NCBI RefSeq assembly: GCF_018100805.1
Contig: NZ_JAGJEA010000006.1
Span: forward strand, 186,001 to 250,000
Direction: 5' to 3'
Length of the DNA: 64,000 bases
Origin: Aquimarina sp. MMG016
GTDB taxonomy: Bacteria > Bacteroidota > Bacteroidia > Flavobacteriales > Flavobacteriaceae
Shown: positions 9,327 through 17,369 of the stretch, one piece after another
Position numbering within the stretch: position 1 is the first letter of the stretch
Layout: each line of letters starts with the position of its first letter
The notes under the pieces: model-generated
What the model saw: the letters and a program-made list of their open reading frames with translations, nothing else
What the model was told of the DNA's origin: nothing
Databases searched by the model: none
Position numbers and translations under genes: made by a program

Positions 9327-10607
9327 ATGCCGATTACAGCAAATAACCCCGATAGAAAAACGTGGATTAAAACCTCTCCTTATACAGATTTCCCTATTCA
9401 GAATATTCCTTTTGGAGTTTTCTTAACCAGAGATGATATTATTACCATTGGTACTCGAATTGGGGATACTGCTATCGACTTAGGAGCATTACATCAATTA
9501 GGTTATTTTGATGGTATCCCACTTACAGATGATATCTTTTTACAGGATTCGTTGAATGATTTTATCTCTGATGGAAAAAAAACCTGGAGATTAGTCCGCA
9601 ATAAAATTGCAGAAATATTTGATGCCGAAAATGACAGCTTAAAGAATAATGAAGAGCATCGTAAAATTGTATTATTTACGCTAGATGAAATCGAAATGCA
9701 GCTCCCTGTTAATGTTGGAGATTACACCGATTTTTATAGCAGTATAGAGCATGCTACAAATGTTGGTAAGATGTTTAGAGATCCGGAAAATGCATTATTA
9801 CCTAACTGGCTTCATATGCCAATCGGATACCATGGTAGAAGTAGCTCTATAATTCCTTCAAACATACCAATTCATCGCCCTCAAGGTCAGAAACTGACTA
9901 ATGGTGCTACAGAACCTATCTTTGGCCCTTCAAGGTTGGTAGATTTTGAATTGGAAATGGCTTTTATCACAACTGATGCCAATCCATTAGGAGAACCTAT
10001 CCCTATTGAAGAAGCAGAAGATTATATTTTTGGATTGGTATTATTTAACGATTGGAGCGCACGTGATTTACAGAAATGGGAATATGTGCCTCTTGGACCA
10101 TTCTTGGGCAAAAACTTTGGTTCTTCTGTTTCTCCCTGGATAGTAACTTTAGATGCCCTGGAGCCTTACAGAGTAGAAAGCCCCAAACCTCAGAAAAAAC
10201 AATTTCCATATTTACAATATAAAGGAAAGAAAAGTTTTGACATTAATCTAGAAGTAGCCATACAACCGGAAAAATGTGAAGAGACCGTGGTAGGTAAAAC
10301 CAATTTTAAATATATGTATTGGAACATGTCTCAGCAACTAGCACATCACACTGTAAATGGTTGCCCCGTTAACTCCGGAGATATGATGGGTAGTGGAACT
10401 ATTTCTGGTCCTACTCCAGATTCTTATGGTTCTATGTTAGAATTAAGCTGGAGAGGTGAAAAACCAGTACAACTTAAAGAAGGAGGTAGCCGTAAATTTA
10501 TTGAAGATAATGACACAGTAATTATGAGAGGATATTGTGAAAAAGATGGAGTTAGAATTGGATTTGGTGAGGTATCTACAAAACTACTTCCGGTATTTAA
10601 AAAATAG
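9327..10607 (+). CDS. fahA: Fumarylacetoacetase
   Basis: Last enzyme of tyrosine and homogentisate breakdown; it hydrolyses fumarylacetoacetate to fumarate and acetoacetate. At 426 residues it has the usual length, with the N-terminal SH3-like part (about 1-118) and the C-terminal FAH domain. Recognisable blocks are FGVFLTRDD, DFYSSIEHATNVG (catalytic His region and metal ligand Asp), WLHMPIGYHGRSSS, FNDWSARDLQKWEYVPLGPF and GDMMGSGTISGP. The rest of the pathway (hppD, hmgA) is not in the window. A terminator follows directly. Confidence 0.96.
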   Translation: MPITANNPDRKTWIKTSPYTDFPIQNIPFGVFLTRDDIITIGTRIGDTAIDLGALHQLGYFDGIPLTDDIFLQDSLNDFISDGKKTWRLVRNKIAEIFDAENDSLKNNEEHRKIVLFTLDEIEMQLPVNVGDYTDFYSSIEHATNVGKMFRDPENALLPNWLHMPIGYHGRSSSIIPSNIPIHRPQGQKLTNGATEPIFGPSRLVDFELEMAFITTDANPLGEPIPIEEAEDYIFGLVLFNDWSARDLQKWEYVPLGPFLGKNFGSSVSPWIVTLDALEPYRVESPKPQKKQFPYLQYKGKKSFDINLEVAIQPEKCEETVVGKTNFKYMYWNMSQQLAHHTVNGCPVNSGDMMGSGTISGPTPDSYGSMLELSWRGEKPVQLKEGGSRKFIEDNDTVIMRGYCEKDGVRIGFGEVSTKLLPVFKK

Positions 10608-10629
10608 ATAATTAAAAATCAATAGCATA

Positions 10630-10659
10630 ACCTCAAATAGATAATATTTGGGGTTTTTT
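10630..10659 (+). terminator. Intrinsic terminator of fahA
   Basis: Stem CCTCAAATA with TATTTGGGG (one U-G pair, 5-base loop) followed by six T. Confidence 0.85.
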
Positions 10660-10709
10660 ATTACCTTTTGGCATTAAAATTGAATTCATATCCCCAAAAC
10701 CATACGATT

Positions 10710-11897
10710 ATGAAACGACTTTTACTTATATTCTCGATTATAGTATTTACCTCTTCGTGCAGTAGTGTAAAAAAGACGGAAGGTTATCTTAATACAGGTC
10801 AATATGATGATGCCATCAATATTGCACTAAAAAAACTGAGAACTAATAAAGCCAAAAAAGGGAAACAACCTTACATCGCCATGTTGGAAGAGGCTTATGC
10901 CAAATCAAATGAGCGTGACATCAATGCAATTGATTATATGCAAAAAGATGGTAATCCTGCTAACCTGGAACGTATATACAATACCTACCTGGGCTTAAAA
11001 AATAGGCAAGAACGTATCAAGCCTCTATTACCACTTTATTTAGTTGAGCAAGGTCGCAATGCTAATTTCTTAATGAAAAATTATGATCAGAAAATAGTTG
11101 ATACCAAAGATAAATTATCTAAATATTTATATAATAGCGCTAAAAGTTTATTAGCTTCTGCTAAAAGAAAAAAAGACTATCGAGATGTGTATGATGATTT
11201 GGTATATCTTGATAAAATCAATCCAGGCTTTAACAATACCCGAGAATTGATTGAAGAAGCTCATTTAAAAGGTACTGACTTTGTAAAAGTAACCATGAAG
11301 AATAAAACCAATATGGTAATTCCTAAAAGACTGGAAACAGATTTGTTAAACTTCAGTACTTATGGGTTAAATGATTTATGGACAGTGTATCATAGTAAAC
11401 CTCAACGATCAGTAACTTACGATTATACAATGGAAGTTGCTTTACGTGAAATTAACATTTCACCTGAGCAAATCAGAGAACGACAATTAGAAAAAGAAAG
11501 ACTTATTAAAGATGGCTGGGAATATTTATTAGATGAAAATGATGAGTATGTGCTAGATGAAGAAGGTAAGAAAATCAAAGTTGATAAAATGGTCACAGTA
11601 AGATGTGAATATTACGAATTCACCCAGTTCAAAGCTGCTAATGTAGTGGGTAATGTTCAATATAAAGACCTAAGAACAAAACAGCTTTTGGATGCTTTTC
11701 CATTGAGTAGTGAATACGTTTTTGAACACGTATATGCTAATTACAGTGGTGATAAGCGAGCTTTGGGAGATGATTTAGTTCGTTTTTTAGGATTACAATC
11801 TATACCATTTCCCAGCAATGAACAAATGGTTTATGACTCTGGAGAAGATTTAAAAAACAAGCTAAAAAGTATTATTACTCAATATAGATTTAACTAA
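10710..11897 (+). CDS. Hypothetical lipoprotein with helical N-terminal repeats
   Basis: Lipoprotein of 395 residues; signal peptide ends at TSSC (Cys17). The start at 10710 is chosen because it gives a clean lipoprotein signal sequence, whereas the frame begins 14 codons earlier with a non-signal stretch. The N-terminal half (about 25-200) is helical and TPR-like (GYLNTGQYDDAINIALKKL). The C-terminal half is mixed and charged. I do not recognise a named family. It is followed after 7 bases by the Crp/Fnr regulator gene, but this spacing alone does not prove joint function. Confidence 0.6.
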   Translation: MKRLLLIFSIIVFTSSCSSVKKTEGYLNTGQYDDAINIALKKLRTNKAKKGKQPYIAMLEEAYAKSNERDINAIDYMQKDGNPANLERIYNTYLGLKNRQERIKPLLPLYLVEQGRNANFLMKNYDQKIVDTKDKLSKYLYNSAKSLLASAKRKKDYRDVYDDLVYLDKINPGFNNTRELIEEAHLKGTDFVKVTMKNKTNMVIPKRLETDLLNFSTYGLNDLWTVYHSKPQRSVTYDYTMEVALREINISPEQIRERQLEKERLIKDGWEYLLDENDEYVLDEEGKKIKVDKMVTVRCEYYEFTQFKAANVVGNVQYKDLRTKQLLDAFPLSSEYVFEHVYANYSGDKRALGDDLVRFLGLQSIPFPSNEQMVYDSGEDLKNKLKSIITQYRFN

Positions 11898-11904
11898 TAA
11901 AAAA

Positions 11905-12504
11905 ATGATAGATCAAAATGTTCTATCTAATGCAGGAGCTATTCTTAAAAAGTACTCAAAAGGAGAATTACTTTTTAAAGAAGGATCGATTGCTCATCAT
12001 TATTATCAAATTCAATCCGGACAGGTGAAGATGAATAACTTTAATGATGATGGTAAAGAATATATACAAGGTATTTTTGATGCTGGTAAAAGCTTTGGAG
12101 AACCACCATTATTTGCAGATTTTAAATATCCCGCAAATGCAGAGGCAATTGTGGATACGGAGGTATGGCAATTACCAAAAAAACAGTTCCTAAAACTTCT
12201 GGAAGAAAACCCTTCTATTCATTATAAATTTACTAGTACACTAGCTTTGCGTCTATATTACAAAGCTATAGTGGTTTCAGAAATATCAACTCAAGAGCCT
12301 GAGCATCGTATTCTTAGAATTTTGGATTATTTTAAAAAGAATAACGACAAAGCTATTTCTGAAACTAAACACTATAAAATCGACCTCACCAGGCAGCAAT
12401 TAGCGGATCTAACCGGTCTTCGGGTAGAGACCGTGATACGAGCAATAAAAAAACTTGAACAAAAAGGAGAATTATTGATTAAAGATCGAAAAGTATATCG
12501 ATAA
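11905..12504 (+). CDS. Crp/Fnr-family transcriptional regulator
   Basis: A 199-residue regulator with a cyclic-nucleotide-binding-like beta barrel (about 10-120), a dimerisation helix, and a winged helix at the C-terminus: LTRQQLADLTGLRVETVIRAIKKLEQKG. The recognition helix keeps the Glu and Arg of the Fnr-type VETxxR pattern, which read a TGA core. The protein has no cysteine at all, so it cannot hold the iron-sulfur cluster of Fnr; a heme or other ligand, as in Dnr-like members, remains possible. A matching TGA-N6-TCA palindrome lies 18 bases after its stop, in front of the membrane protein/globin pair, which are its likely targets. Confidence 0.9.
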   Translation: MIDQNVLSNAGAILKKYSKGELLFKEGSIAHHYYQIQSGQVKMNNFNDDGKEYIQGIFDAGKSFGEPPLFADFKYPANAEAIVDTEVWQLPKKQFLKLLEENPSIHYKFTSTLALRLYYKAIVVSEISTQEPEHRILRILDYFKKNNDKAISETKHYKIDLTRQQLADLTGLRVETVIRAIKKLEQKGELLIKDRKVYR

Positions 12505-12522
12505 ACATCTGATTGTATAGTT

Positions 12523-12540
12523 TTATGATTGAGGTCATAA
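12523..12540. promoter_or_regulatory. Predicted Crp/Fnr-type operator
   Basis: Perfect inverted repeat TTATGA-N6-TCATAA. The TGA-N6-TCA core has the same spacing as Fnr (TTGAT-N4-ATCAA) and Crp sites. Its centre (12531.5) lies about 41.5 bases ahead of the start site predicted from the -7 word at 12562, the classic position for class II activation. Confidence 0.7.
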
Positions 12541-12561
12541 ACTTATACCTCCTTCCTGAAA

Positions 12562-12569
12562 TACCTTTG
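12562..12569 (+). promoter_or_regulatory. -7 element ahead of small membrane protein/globin genes
   Basis: TACCTTTG fits TAnnTTTG; no -33 TTG is present, as expected if the upstream Crp/Fnr site supplies activation. It lies 25 bases ahead of the ATG. Confidence 0.6.
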
Positions 12570-12594
12570 AATCATAAATAAAAAATCTATTGTT

Positions 12595-12882
12595 ATGTAT
12601 TCAAAGTTGCTAAACGATTTCAGAGAAATGTATATGGCTTATATCCCATTAATGATTATACTATCCAGTTGTCTGGGATCAGTTGCAGCCATGTATATCC
12701 TAATGCAAGAACGCTCCATAATTCAGATATTCGAATTATCGATATGTGTGATGATATGTATGGCATTTAACGCCTCTATTCTGGCTCAAATGAAAGCGAA
12801 ATTCGTATTCAATCTATTGATAATTAGTATCATTATTAACTCCCTTTTAGTAATAATAAACTTTGGGTATTACCTGACATAA
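12595..12882 (+). CDS. Small three-helix membrane protein, unknown function
   Basis: A 95-residue inner-membrane protein with three strongly hydrophobic segments (about 13-36, 44-65 and 70-93) and little soluble sequence. I do not recognise the family. It is placed between a predicted Crp/Fnr-controlled promoter and a truncated globin gene that starts 5 bases after its stop, so a role in the response to nitric oxide, oxygen or another diatomic gas is a reasonable guess from context only. No cysteine pair or heme-binding motif is obvious, though several Met and Cys residues lie within the helices. Confidence 0.6.
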   Translation: MYSKLLNDFREMYMAYIPLMIILSSCLGSVAAMYILMQERSIIQIFELSICVMICMAFNASILAQMKAKFVFNLLIISIIINSLLVIINFGYYLT

Positions 12883-12887
12883 TTCCA

Positions 12888-13292
12888 ATGATTATGAAAA
12901 ATAAAAATCTTGTTGATATTCAGAATAGAGAAGATATTCATACGCTAGTATCTTTATTTTATAAAAAAGTTAGAAGTGAAAAACAACTAGCCCCTATTTT
13001 TAATAAAATGATAACTAATTGGGATGAGCATATTAATAGACTCACTGATTTCTGGGAAACAAACTTGTTCTTTGTTGCCAAATTTAAAGGTAACCCTATT
13101 AAAAAGCACCAAGAAGCGGATGTAGCAGTAAACAATAGCATTACTAATGAACACTTTGGGATATGGCTACGTCTCTGGATAAATACTTTAGATGAACTCT
13201 ATAAAGGGGAGTTAGCTTCTATTGCAAAAAACCGTGCTAGAAATATAGGTACTATGTTATTTATGAAGATTTTCGAAAACAGAAAATCCTAA
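12888..13292 (+). CDS. Group III truncated hemoglobin
   Basis: Heme protein of the 2/2 globin family, group III, 134 residues, cytoplasmic. Matches to the group: helix B/C region LVSLFYKKVRSEKQLAPIF, then NRLTDFWETNLF, the FKGNPIKKH loop, and NEHFGIWLRLWINTLDEL, whose His is the expected proximal heme ligand. Two ATGs (12888 and 12894) are both usable. Group III globins bind oxygen and NO and are often found with NO-responsive regulators. Here the gene follows a small membrane protein and a predicted Crp/Fnr promoter, so gas detoxification is inferred. Confidence 0.85.
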   Translation: MIMKNKNLVDIQNREDIHTLVSLFYKKVRSEKQLAPIFNKMITNWDEHINRLTDFWETNLFFVAKFKGNPIKKHQEADVAVNNSITNEHFGIWLRLWINTLDELYKGELASIAKNRARNIGTMLFMKIFENRKS

Positions 13293-13295
13293 ATT

Positions 13296-13691
13296 TTATA
13301 CAAACTGATGTAATACCTCCGGTGTAATCGCACTATGTGACGCATGATGCACAGTTGTACCATTGCGAACCACTATAAATTGTGGAGACTCATGAAATAC
13401 TTGAAACCTCGATGCAATTTCTGAAGAAACATCTCTATGACTTAATAAATCCAAATAATATAAATCTACTTGATCCTCAGCCAAATCAAAACTACTTTCA
13501 AAATTTCTCATCACCATTCTACTAATACCACAACGAGTTGAATGTTTAAAAATAGCTTGTGTCTTAGTTTTTGATCTTTTCTCAATTGTATTTAATTGGT
13601 CTATTGAAGTAATCACCTGCCATGGCAGTGGTTTCTTTTCTTCTTTTGGCTCTTTTCCCTCTGATCCAAATAATTTTCCAAATATTCCCAT
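13296..13691 (-). CDS. ytxJ: Bacillithiol system redox protein YtxJ (BrxC-like)
   Basis: Thioredoxin-fold protein of 131 residues in the YtxJ/BrxC family of monothiol bacilliredoxins, which act with bacillithiol in disulfide control. The redox site is FKHSTRCGISRMV (Cys54), with cis-Pro and strand motifs ESPQFIVVRNG later on. A charged Lys/Glu-rich N-terminus precedes the fold. Flavobacteriia make bacillithiol, so the assignment is consistent. It is convergent with the globin gene (3 bases between stops) and divergent from clpB, sharing the 204-base gap with it. Confidence 0.85.
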   Translation of the reverse strand: MGIFGKLFGSEGKEPKEEKKPLPWQVITSIDQLNTIEKRSKTKTQAIFKHSTRCGISRMVMRNFESSFDLAEDQVDLYYLDLLSHRDVSSEIASRFQVFHESPQFIVVRNGTTVHHASHSAITPEVLHQFV

Positions 13692-13767
13692 GTTTTTCTT
13701 TTTCTCTTTTCAATTACAAACTTAATCAAATGATTTTTTATAATTGACCTTCATCATATATTCGTCG

Positions 13768-13797
13768 TGACTTATTGTGTAACTTTACAATAAGTCA
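13768..13797. promoter_or_regulatory. 30-bp inverted repeat ahead of clpB, candidate operator
   Basis: Perfect 11-bp arms TGACTTATTGT and ACAATAAGTCA with an 8-base centre that contains TAACTTTA, a near match to the -7 word. It lies 98 bases ahead of clpB and 76 ahead of ytxJ. The arms are unrelated to CIRCE (TTAGCACTC). Confidence 0.5.
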
Positions 13798-13895
13798 AAA
13801 AGTCAGTAAAATATAACATAGACAAGACATTTTGACATTAAAATTAGATCGGAATATTATTTGATCGGTACTATTGAAACTCAAAATAAACAAAA

Positions 13896-16496
13896 ATGAA
13901 TTTTAATAATTTCACTATAAAATCACAGGAAGCCATACAGCAAGCTCAACAACTTGCTCAAGGTTTCGGGCATCAACAAATAGAAAATGAACATATCTTT
14001 AAAGGTATTTTTACTGTAGATGAAAACGTGCTTCCATTTCTATTAAAAAAACTTAATGTTAATATTCAACTTTTACAGCAAGTTTTAGATAGTACTTTAG
14101 AAAGCTTTCCAAAAGTAACGGGTGGTGAATTACAATTATCGCGTGATGCAGGAACAGCATTGAATGAGGCCAGTATCATTGCCAAAAAAATGAATGATGA
14201 GTATGTTTCTATTGAACATATAGTGATCGCTATTTTTAAGTCTAAAAGTAAAATTGCACAAATCCTGAAAGATCAAGGTGTAACTGAAAAACATCTAACA
14301 GAAGCTATTAAAGAAATTAGAAAAGGTGAACGTGTTACTTCACAGAGTGCCGAGGAGACCTATCAAGCGTTAAGTAAGTATGCAAAAAACTTAAACGAAT
14401 TAGCAGAAAACGGTAAATTAGATCCAGTGATTGGACGAGATGAAGAAATACGCAGAGTATTACAAATCCTTTCACGCCGGACCAAAAACAATCCTATGTT
14501 AGTTGGAGAACCTGGTGTAGGTAAAACGGCTATTGCAGAAGGTTTAGCACATAGAATTATCGCAGGTGATATTCCTGAGAACCTAAGGGACAAGCAAATT
14601 TTTTCTTTGGATATGGGGGCTTTGATTGCCGGAGCTAAATTTAAGGGCGAATTCGAAGAACGTCTTAAGGCTGTAGTAAAAGAAGTAACTACAAGCGATG
14701 GAGATATTGTTTTATTCATTGATGAAATCCACACTCTTGTAGGTGCCGGTGGTGGACAAGGAGCAATGGATGCTGCTAATATTTTAAAACCTGCCTTGGC
14801 ACGTGGAGAATTAAGAGCTATTGGGGCAACAACTTTGGATGAATATCAAAAATATTTTGAAAAAGATAAAGCGCTAGAACGACGTTTTCAGAAAGTAGTA
14901 GTTGATGAACCAGATACAGAAAGTGCTATTTCTATACTTCGAGGTATTAAAGAGAAATACGAAACACATCACAAAGTTAGAATCAAAGATGAAGCTATTA
15001 TTGCGGCTGTAGAATTATCACAACGTTATATCACCAATAGATTTCTACCAGATAAAGCAATTGATTTAATGGATGAGGCTGCTTCTAAACTTCGTATGGA
15101 AATCAACTCTAAGCCAGAAGAATTAGATGTTTTGGATAGAAAGATCATGCAATTAGAAATAGAAATTGAAGCTATCAAACGCGAAAATGACGAAATAAAA
15201 CTGAAAGCACTAAATGCTGAACTTGGTAATCTCAAAGAGGAACGAAATGAGATTTTTTCTAAATGGCAAAGTGAAAAAGAAGTCGTAGACGCAATCCAAA
15301 ACGCTAAAACTGATATTGAAGAATACAAACTCGAAGCCGAGCGTGCTGAACGTAATGGAGATTATGGCAAGGTAGCGGAGCTTCGTTATGGTAAGATCAA
15401 AGATGCACAAGAAAGATTAGAAAGCCTACAACAACAATTAGACAAACAACAAAGTGCTTCTTCTTTAATCAAGGAAGAAGTAACCAATGATGATATTGCA
15501 GAAGTTGTAGCGAAATGGACTGGAATCCCGGTAACCAAAATGTTACAAAGTGAACGCGAAAAGCTATTAGTTTTAGAAAAAGAACTTCAGAAAAGAGTTG
15601 TAGGTCAAGTTGAAGCTATTGAAGCCGTAAGTGATGCCGTACGTAGAAGTCGAGCTGGATTGCAAGATCAAAAAAAACCAATAGGATCTTTCCTGTTCCT
15701 AGGAACAACAGGAGTCGGTAAAACAGAATTGGCAAAAGCATTAGCTGAGTATTTGTTTGATGACGAAAGTGCAATGACACGCATTGATATGAGTGAATAT
15801 CAAGAAAGACATGCAGTAAGTAGATTGGTAGGAGCCCCTCCAGGATATGTTGGATATGATGAAGGCGGCCAACTTACCGAAGCAGTAAGAAGAAAACCAT
15901 ATTCTGTAATATTATTGGATGAAATAGAAAAAGCGCATCCTGATACCTTTAATATTCTATTGCAAGTTTTGGATGAAGGTCGGTTAACTGATAACAAAGG
16001 TAGAACAGCTGACTTTAGGAACACAATAATCATTATGACCAGTAATATGGGTAGCCATATTATCCAGGACAAATTTGAAGCTATCAAAGATATGGATACC
16101 GCTATGGAAGCTGCCAAAGTAGAAGTGTTAGGGTTATTAAAACAAGCAGTACGTCCTGAATTTTTAAATAGAATTGATGACATTATTATGTTTTCTCCTT
16201 TGACACAAGCTAATATTACCGAAATTGTAAAGCTTCAGCTTAAGAATGTTGGCAGAATGCTATCGCAACAAAATATTAAACTTGATGCAACAGATGAAGC
16301 TATAGCATTTCTTGCTAAAAAAGGTTTTCAGCCGGAGTTTGGAGCCCGTCCAGTAAAAAGAACTATTCAGAAAGAAGTTTTAAATTTATTATCAAAAGAA
16401 ATTCTTGCAGGAAAAGTTTCTACCCAAAGTGTCATTCTGCTTGATGAATTTGACGACAACTTAGTGTTTAGGAATCAGGAAAACTTAGTTCAATAA
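13896..16496 (+). CDS. clpB: ATP-dependent disaggregase ClpB
   Basis: Hexameric AAA+ chaperone that pulls proteins out of aggregates with DnaK. Full length at 866 residues: N-terminal Clp repeats (about 1-145), first AAA module with Walker A GEPGVGKT (204-211) and Walker B VLFIDEIH, the coiled middle domain (about 400-520, Glu/Lys-rich, including KQQSASSLIKEEV), second AAA module with Walker A GTTGVGKT (603-610) and VILLDEIEKAH, and the D2 C-terminal domain. The long middle domain separates it from ClpA and ClpC. Likely a heat-stress gene; a 30-bp inverted repeat upstream may be its operator. A 13-bp-stem terminator follows. Confidence 0.98.
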   Translation: MNFNNFTIKSQEAIQQAQQLAQGFGHQQIENEHIFKGIFTVDENVLPFLLKKLNVNIQLLQQVLDSTLESFPKVTGGELQLSRDAGTALNEASIIAKKMNDEYVSIEHIVIAIFKSKSKIAQILKDQGVTEKHLTEAIKEIRKGERVTSQSAEETYQALSKYAKNLNELAENGKLDPVIGRDEEIRRVLQILSRRTKNNPMLVGEPGVGKTAIAEGLAHRIIAGDIPENLRDKQIFSLDMGALIAGAKFKGEFEERLKAVVKEVTTSDGDIVLFIDEIHTLVGAGGGQGAMDAANILKPALARGELRAIGATTLDEYQKYFEKDKALERRFQKVVVDEPDTESAISILRGIKEKYETHHKVRIKDEAIIAAVELSQRYITNRFLPDKAIDLMDEAASKLRMEINSKPEELDVLDRKIMQLEIEIEAIKRENDEIKLKALNAELGNLKEERNEIFSKWQSEKEVVDAIQNAKTDIEEYKLEAERAERNGDYGKVAELRYGKIKDAQERLESLQQQLDKQQSASSLIKEEVTNDDIAEVVAKWTGIPVTKMLQSEREKLLVLEKELQKRVVGQVEAIEAVSDAVRRSRAGLQDQKKPIGSFLFLGTTGVGKTELAKALAEYLFDDESAMTRIDMSEYQERHAVSRLVGAPPGYVGYDEGGQLTEAVRRKPYSVILLDEIEKAHPDTFNILLQVLDEGRLTDNKGRTADFRNTIIIMTSNMGSHIIQDKFEAIKDMDTAMEAAKVEVLGLLKQAVRPEFLNRIDDIIMFSPLTQANITEIVKLQLKNVGRMLSQQNIKLDATDEAIAFLAKKGFQPEFGARPVKRTIQKEVLNLLSKEILAGKVSTQSVILLDEFDDNLVFRNQENLVQ

Positions 16497-16521
16497 GGCT
16501 AATTTTCAAGCAAATCAGATA

Positions 16522-16570
16522 AAACAGCAATAGACGCATTAACAGGTCTATTGCTGTTTATATTTTGAGA
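16522..16570 (+). terminator. Terminator of clpB
   Basis: Fourteen-bp stem around AACAGCAATAGAC and GTCTATTGCTGTT with a 10-base loop, followed by a weak T-rich tail (TATATTTT). Confidence 0.75.
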
Positions 16571-16613
16571 TAAAAAATCAACAACTATTAATCCTTTATA
16601 AATTAACGGTTTT

Positions 16614-16628
16614 TACGGTTTTACCGTA
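16614..16628. promoter_or_regulatory. Small palindrome upstream of hypothetical gene
   Basis: TACGGT-TTT-ACCGTA, preceded 4 bases earlier by another ACGGTTTT copy, in the 210-base gap before the hypothetical gene at 16707. It could be an operator; no matching regulator is known here. Confidence 0.3.
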
Positions 16629-16706
16629 GATATTAACATCTTTATTCCTACATTAGTTAATAACTTAATCCAGTCCGCGCTGAAGTTTTAAGTAAATTGC
16701 AGCGCA

Positions 16707-17369
16707 ATGAAACCAACCTCTAGATTATTACTTCCATTGCTATTTTGCTATACTTTTTGCTTAAGTCAAAGTAAAAAAGAAATCCTTATTGATATAAGTA
16801 ATAAATACCAAGTTATAAGAGAATTATTAGATTCTGACGCTTTAAGACAGCATCATACAAATTATGTTTGCGAAGAATCATCAGACAATGGATCGCTTAC
16901 TTTTTATTATAACAGCTCAGAGTTAAAACATATTCTTCATATTTATACTTTGGGTCATGTAATCTATAAGGATGAGTATTACATATGGGATGATCAATTA
17001 TTCTTTCAGTTTGCTACACATAAGGTTAAATACAAAGATTACAAAAGAAATAAGTACGGTAAGTTAACACAAATTAAGGTGACACTAAACTTAGAAGAAA
17101 GATTTTACTTTCATAATAATGAAATTATAAAGTGTCAGTTTAAGGACTTCGAAACAAGAAGTAGTAATCGTAAGAATCCGAAAACCAATTATGTCAGAAA
17201 TCAAACTGTTAGTTGTGATCAAGCAGATAAAGTAATGCTAAAATTTAATACTTTATTACAAAATCAAGAACTAAACCTAACAAACAACTGCCTTCTACCA
17301 AGAAGTATTTCTAAAATCTTATCTGATGATGTTATATATAGTAATCTTGGTATAAATCACAAAAACTAG
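16707..17369 (+). CDS. Hypothetical exported protein
   Basis: A 220-residue protein with a signal peptide (about 1-20, LLLPLLFCYTFCLSQ) and a mature part rich in Tyr, Lys and Asn with alternating beta-strand character. I do not recognise a family or catalytic motif. A short GC-rich hairpin (GCGCTG/CAGCGC) ends one base before the ATG, which is unusual in this AT-rich DNA. It is convergent with the endonuclease gene, and the two stop codons are read from the same CTAG. Confidence 0.55.
   Translation: MKPTSRLLLPLLFCYTFCLSQSKKEILIDISNKYQVIRELLDSDALRQHHTNYVCEESSDNGSLTFYYNSSELKHILHIYTLGHVIYKDEYYIWDDQLFFQFATHKVKYKDYKRNKYGKLTQIKVTLNLEERFYFHNNEIIKCQFKDFETRSSNRKNPKTNYVRNQTVSCDQADKVMLKFNTLLQNQELNLTNNCLLPRSISKILSDDVIYSNLGINHKN

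Noticed and set aside
15026..15410. Open frames on the minus strand inside clpB
   Set aside because: Shadow frames of a strongly conserved gene; no family features.
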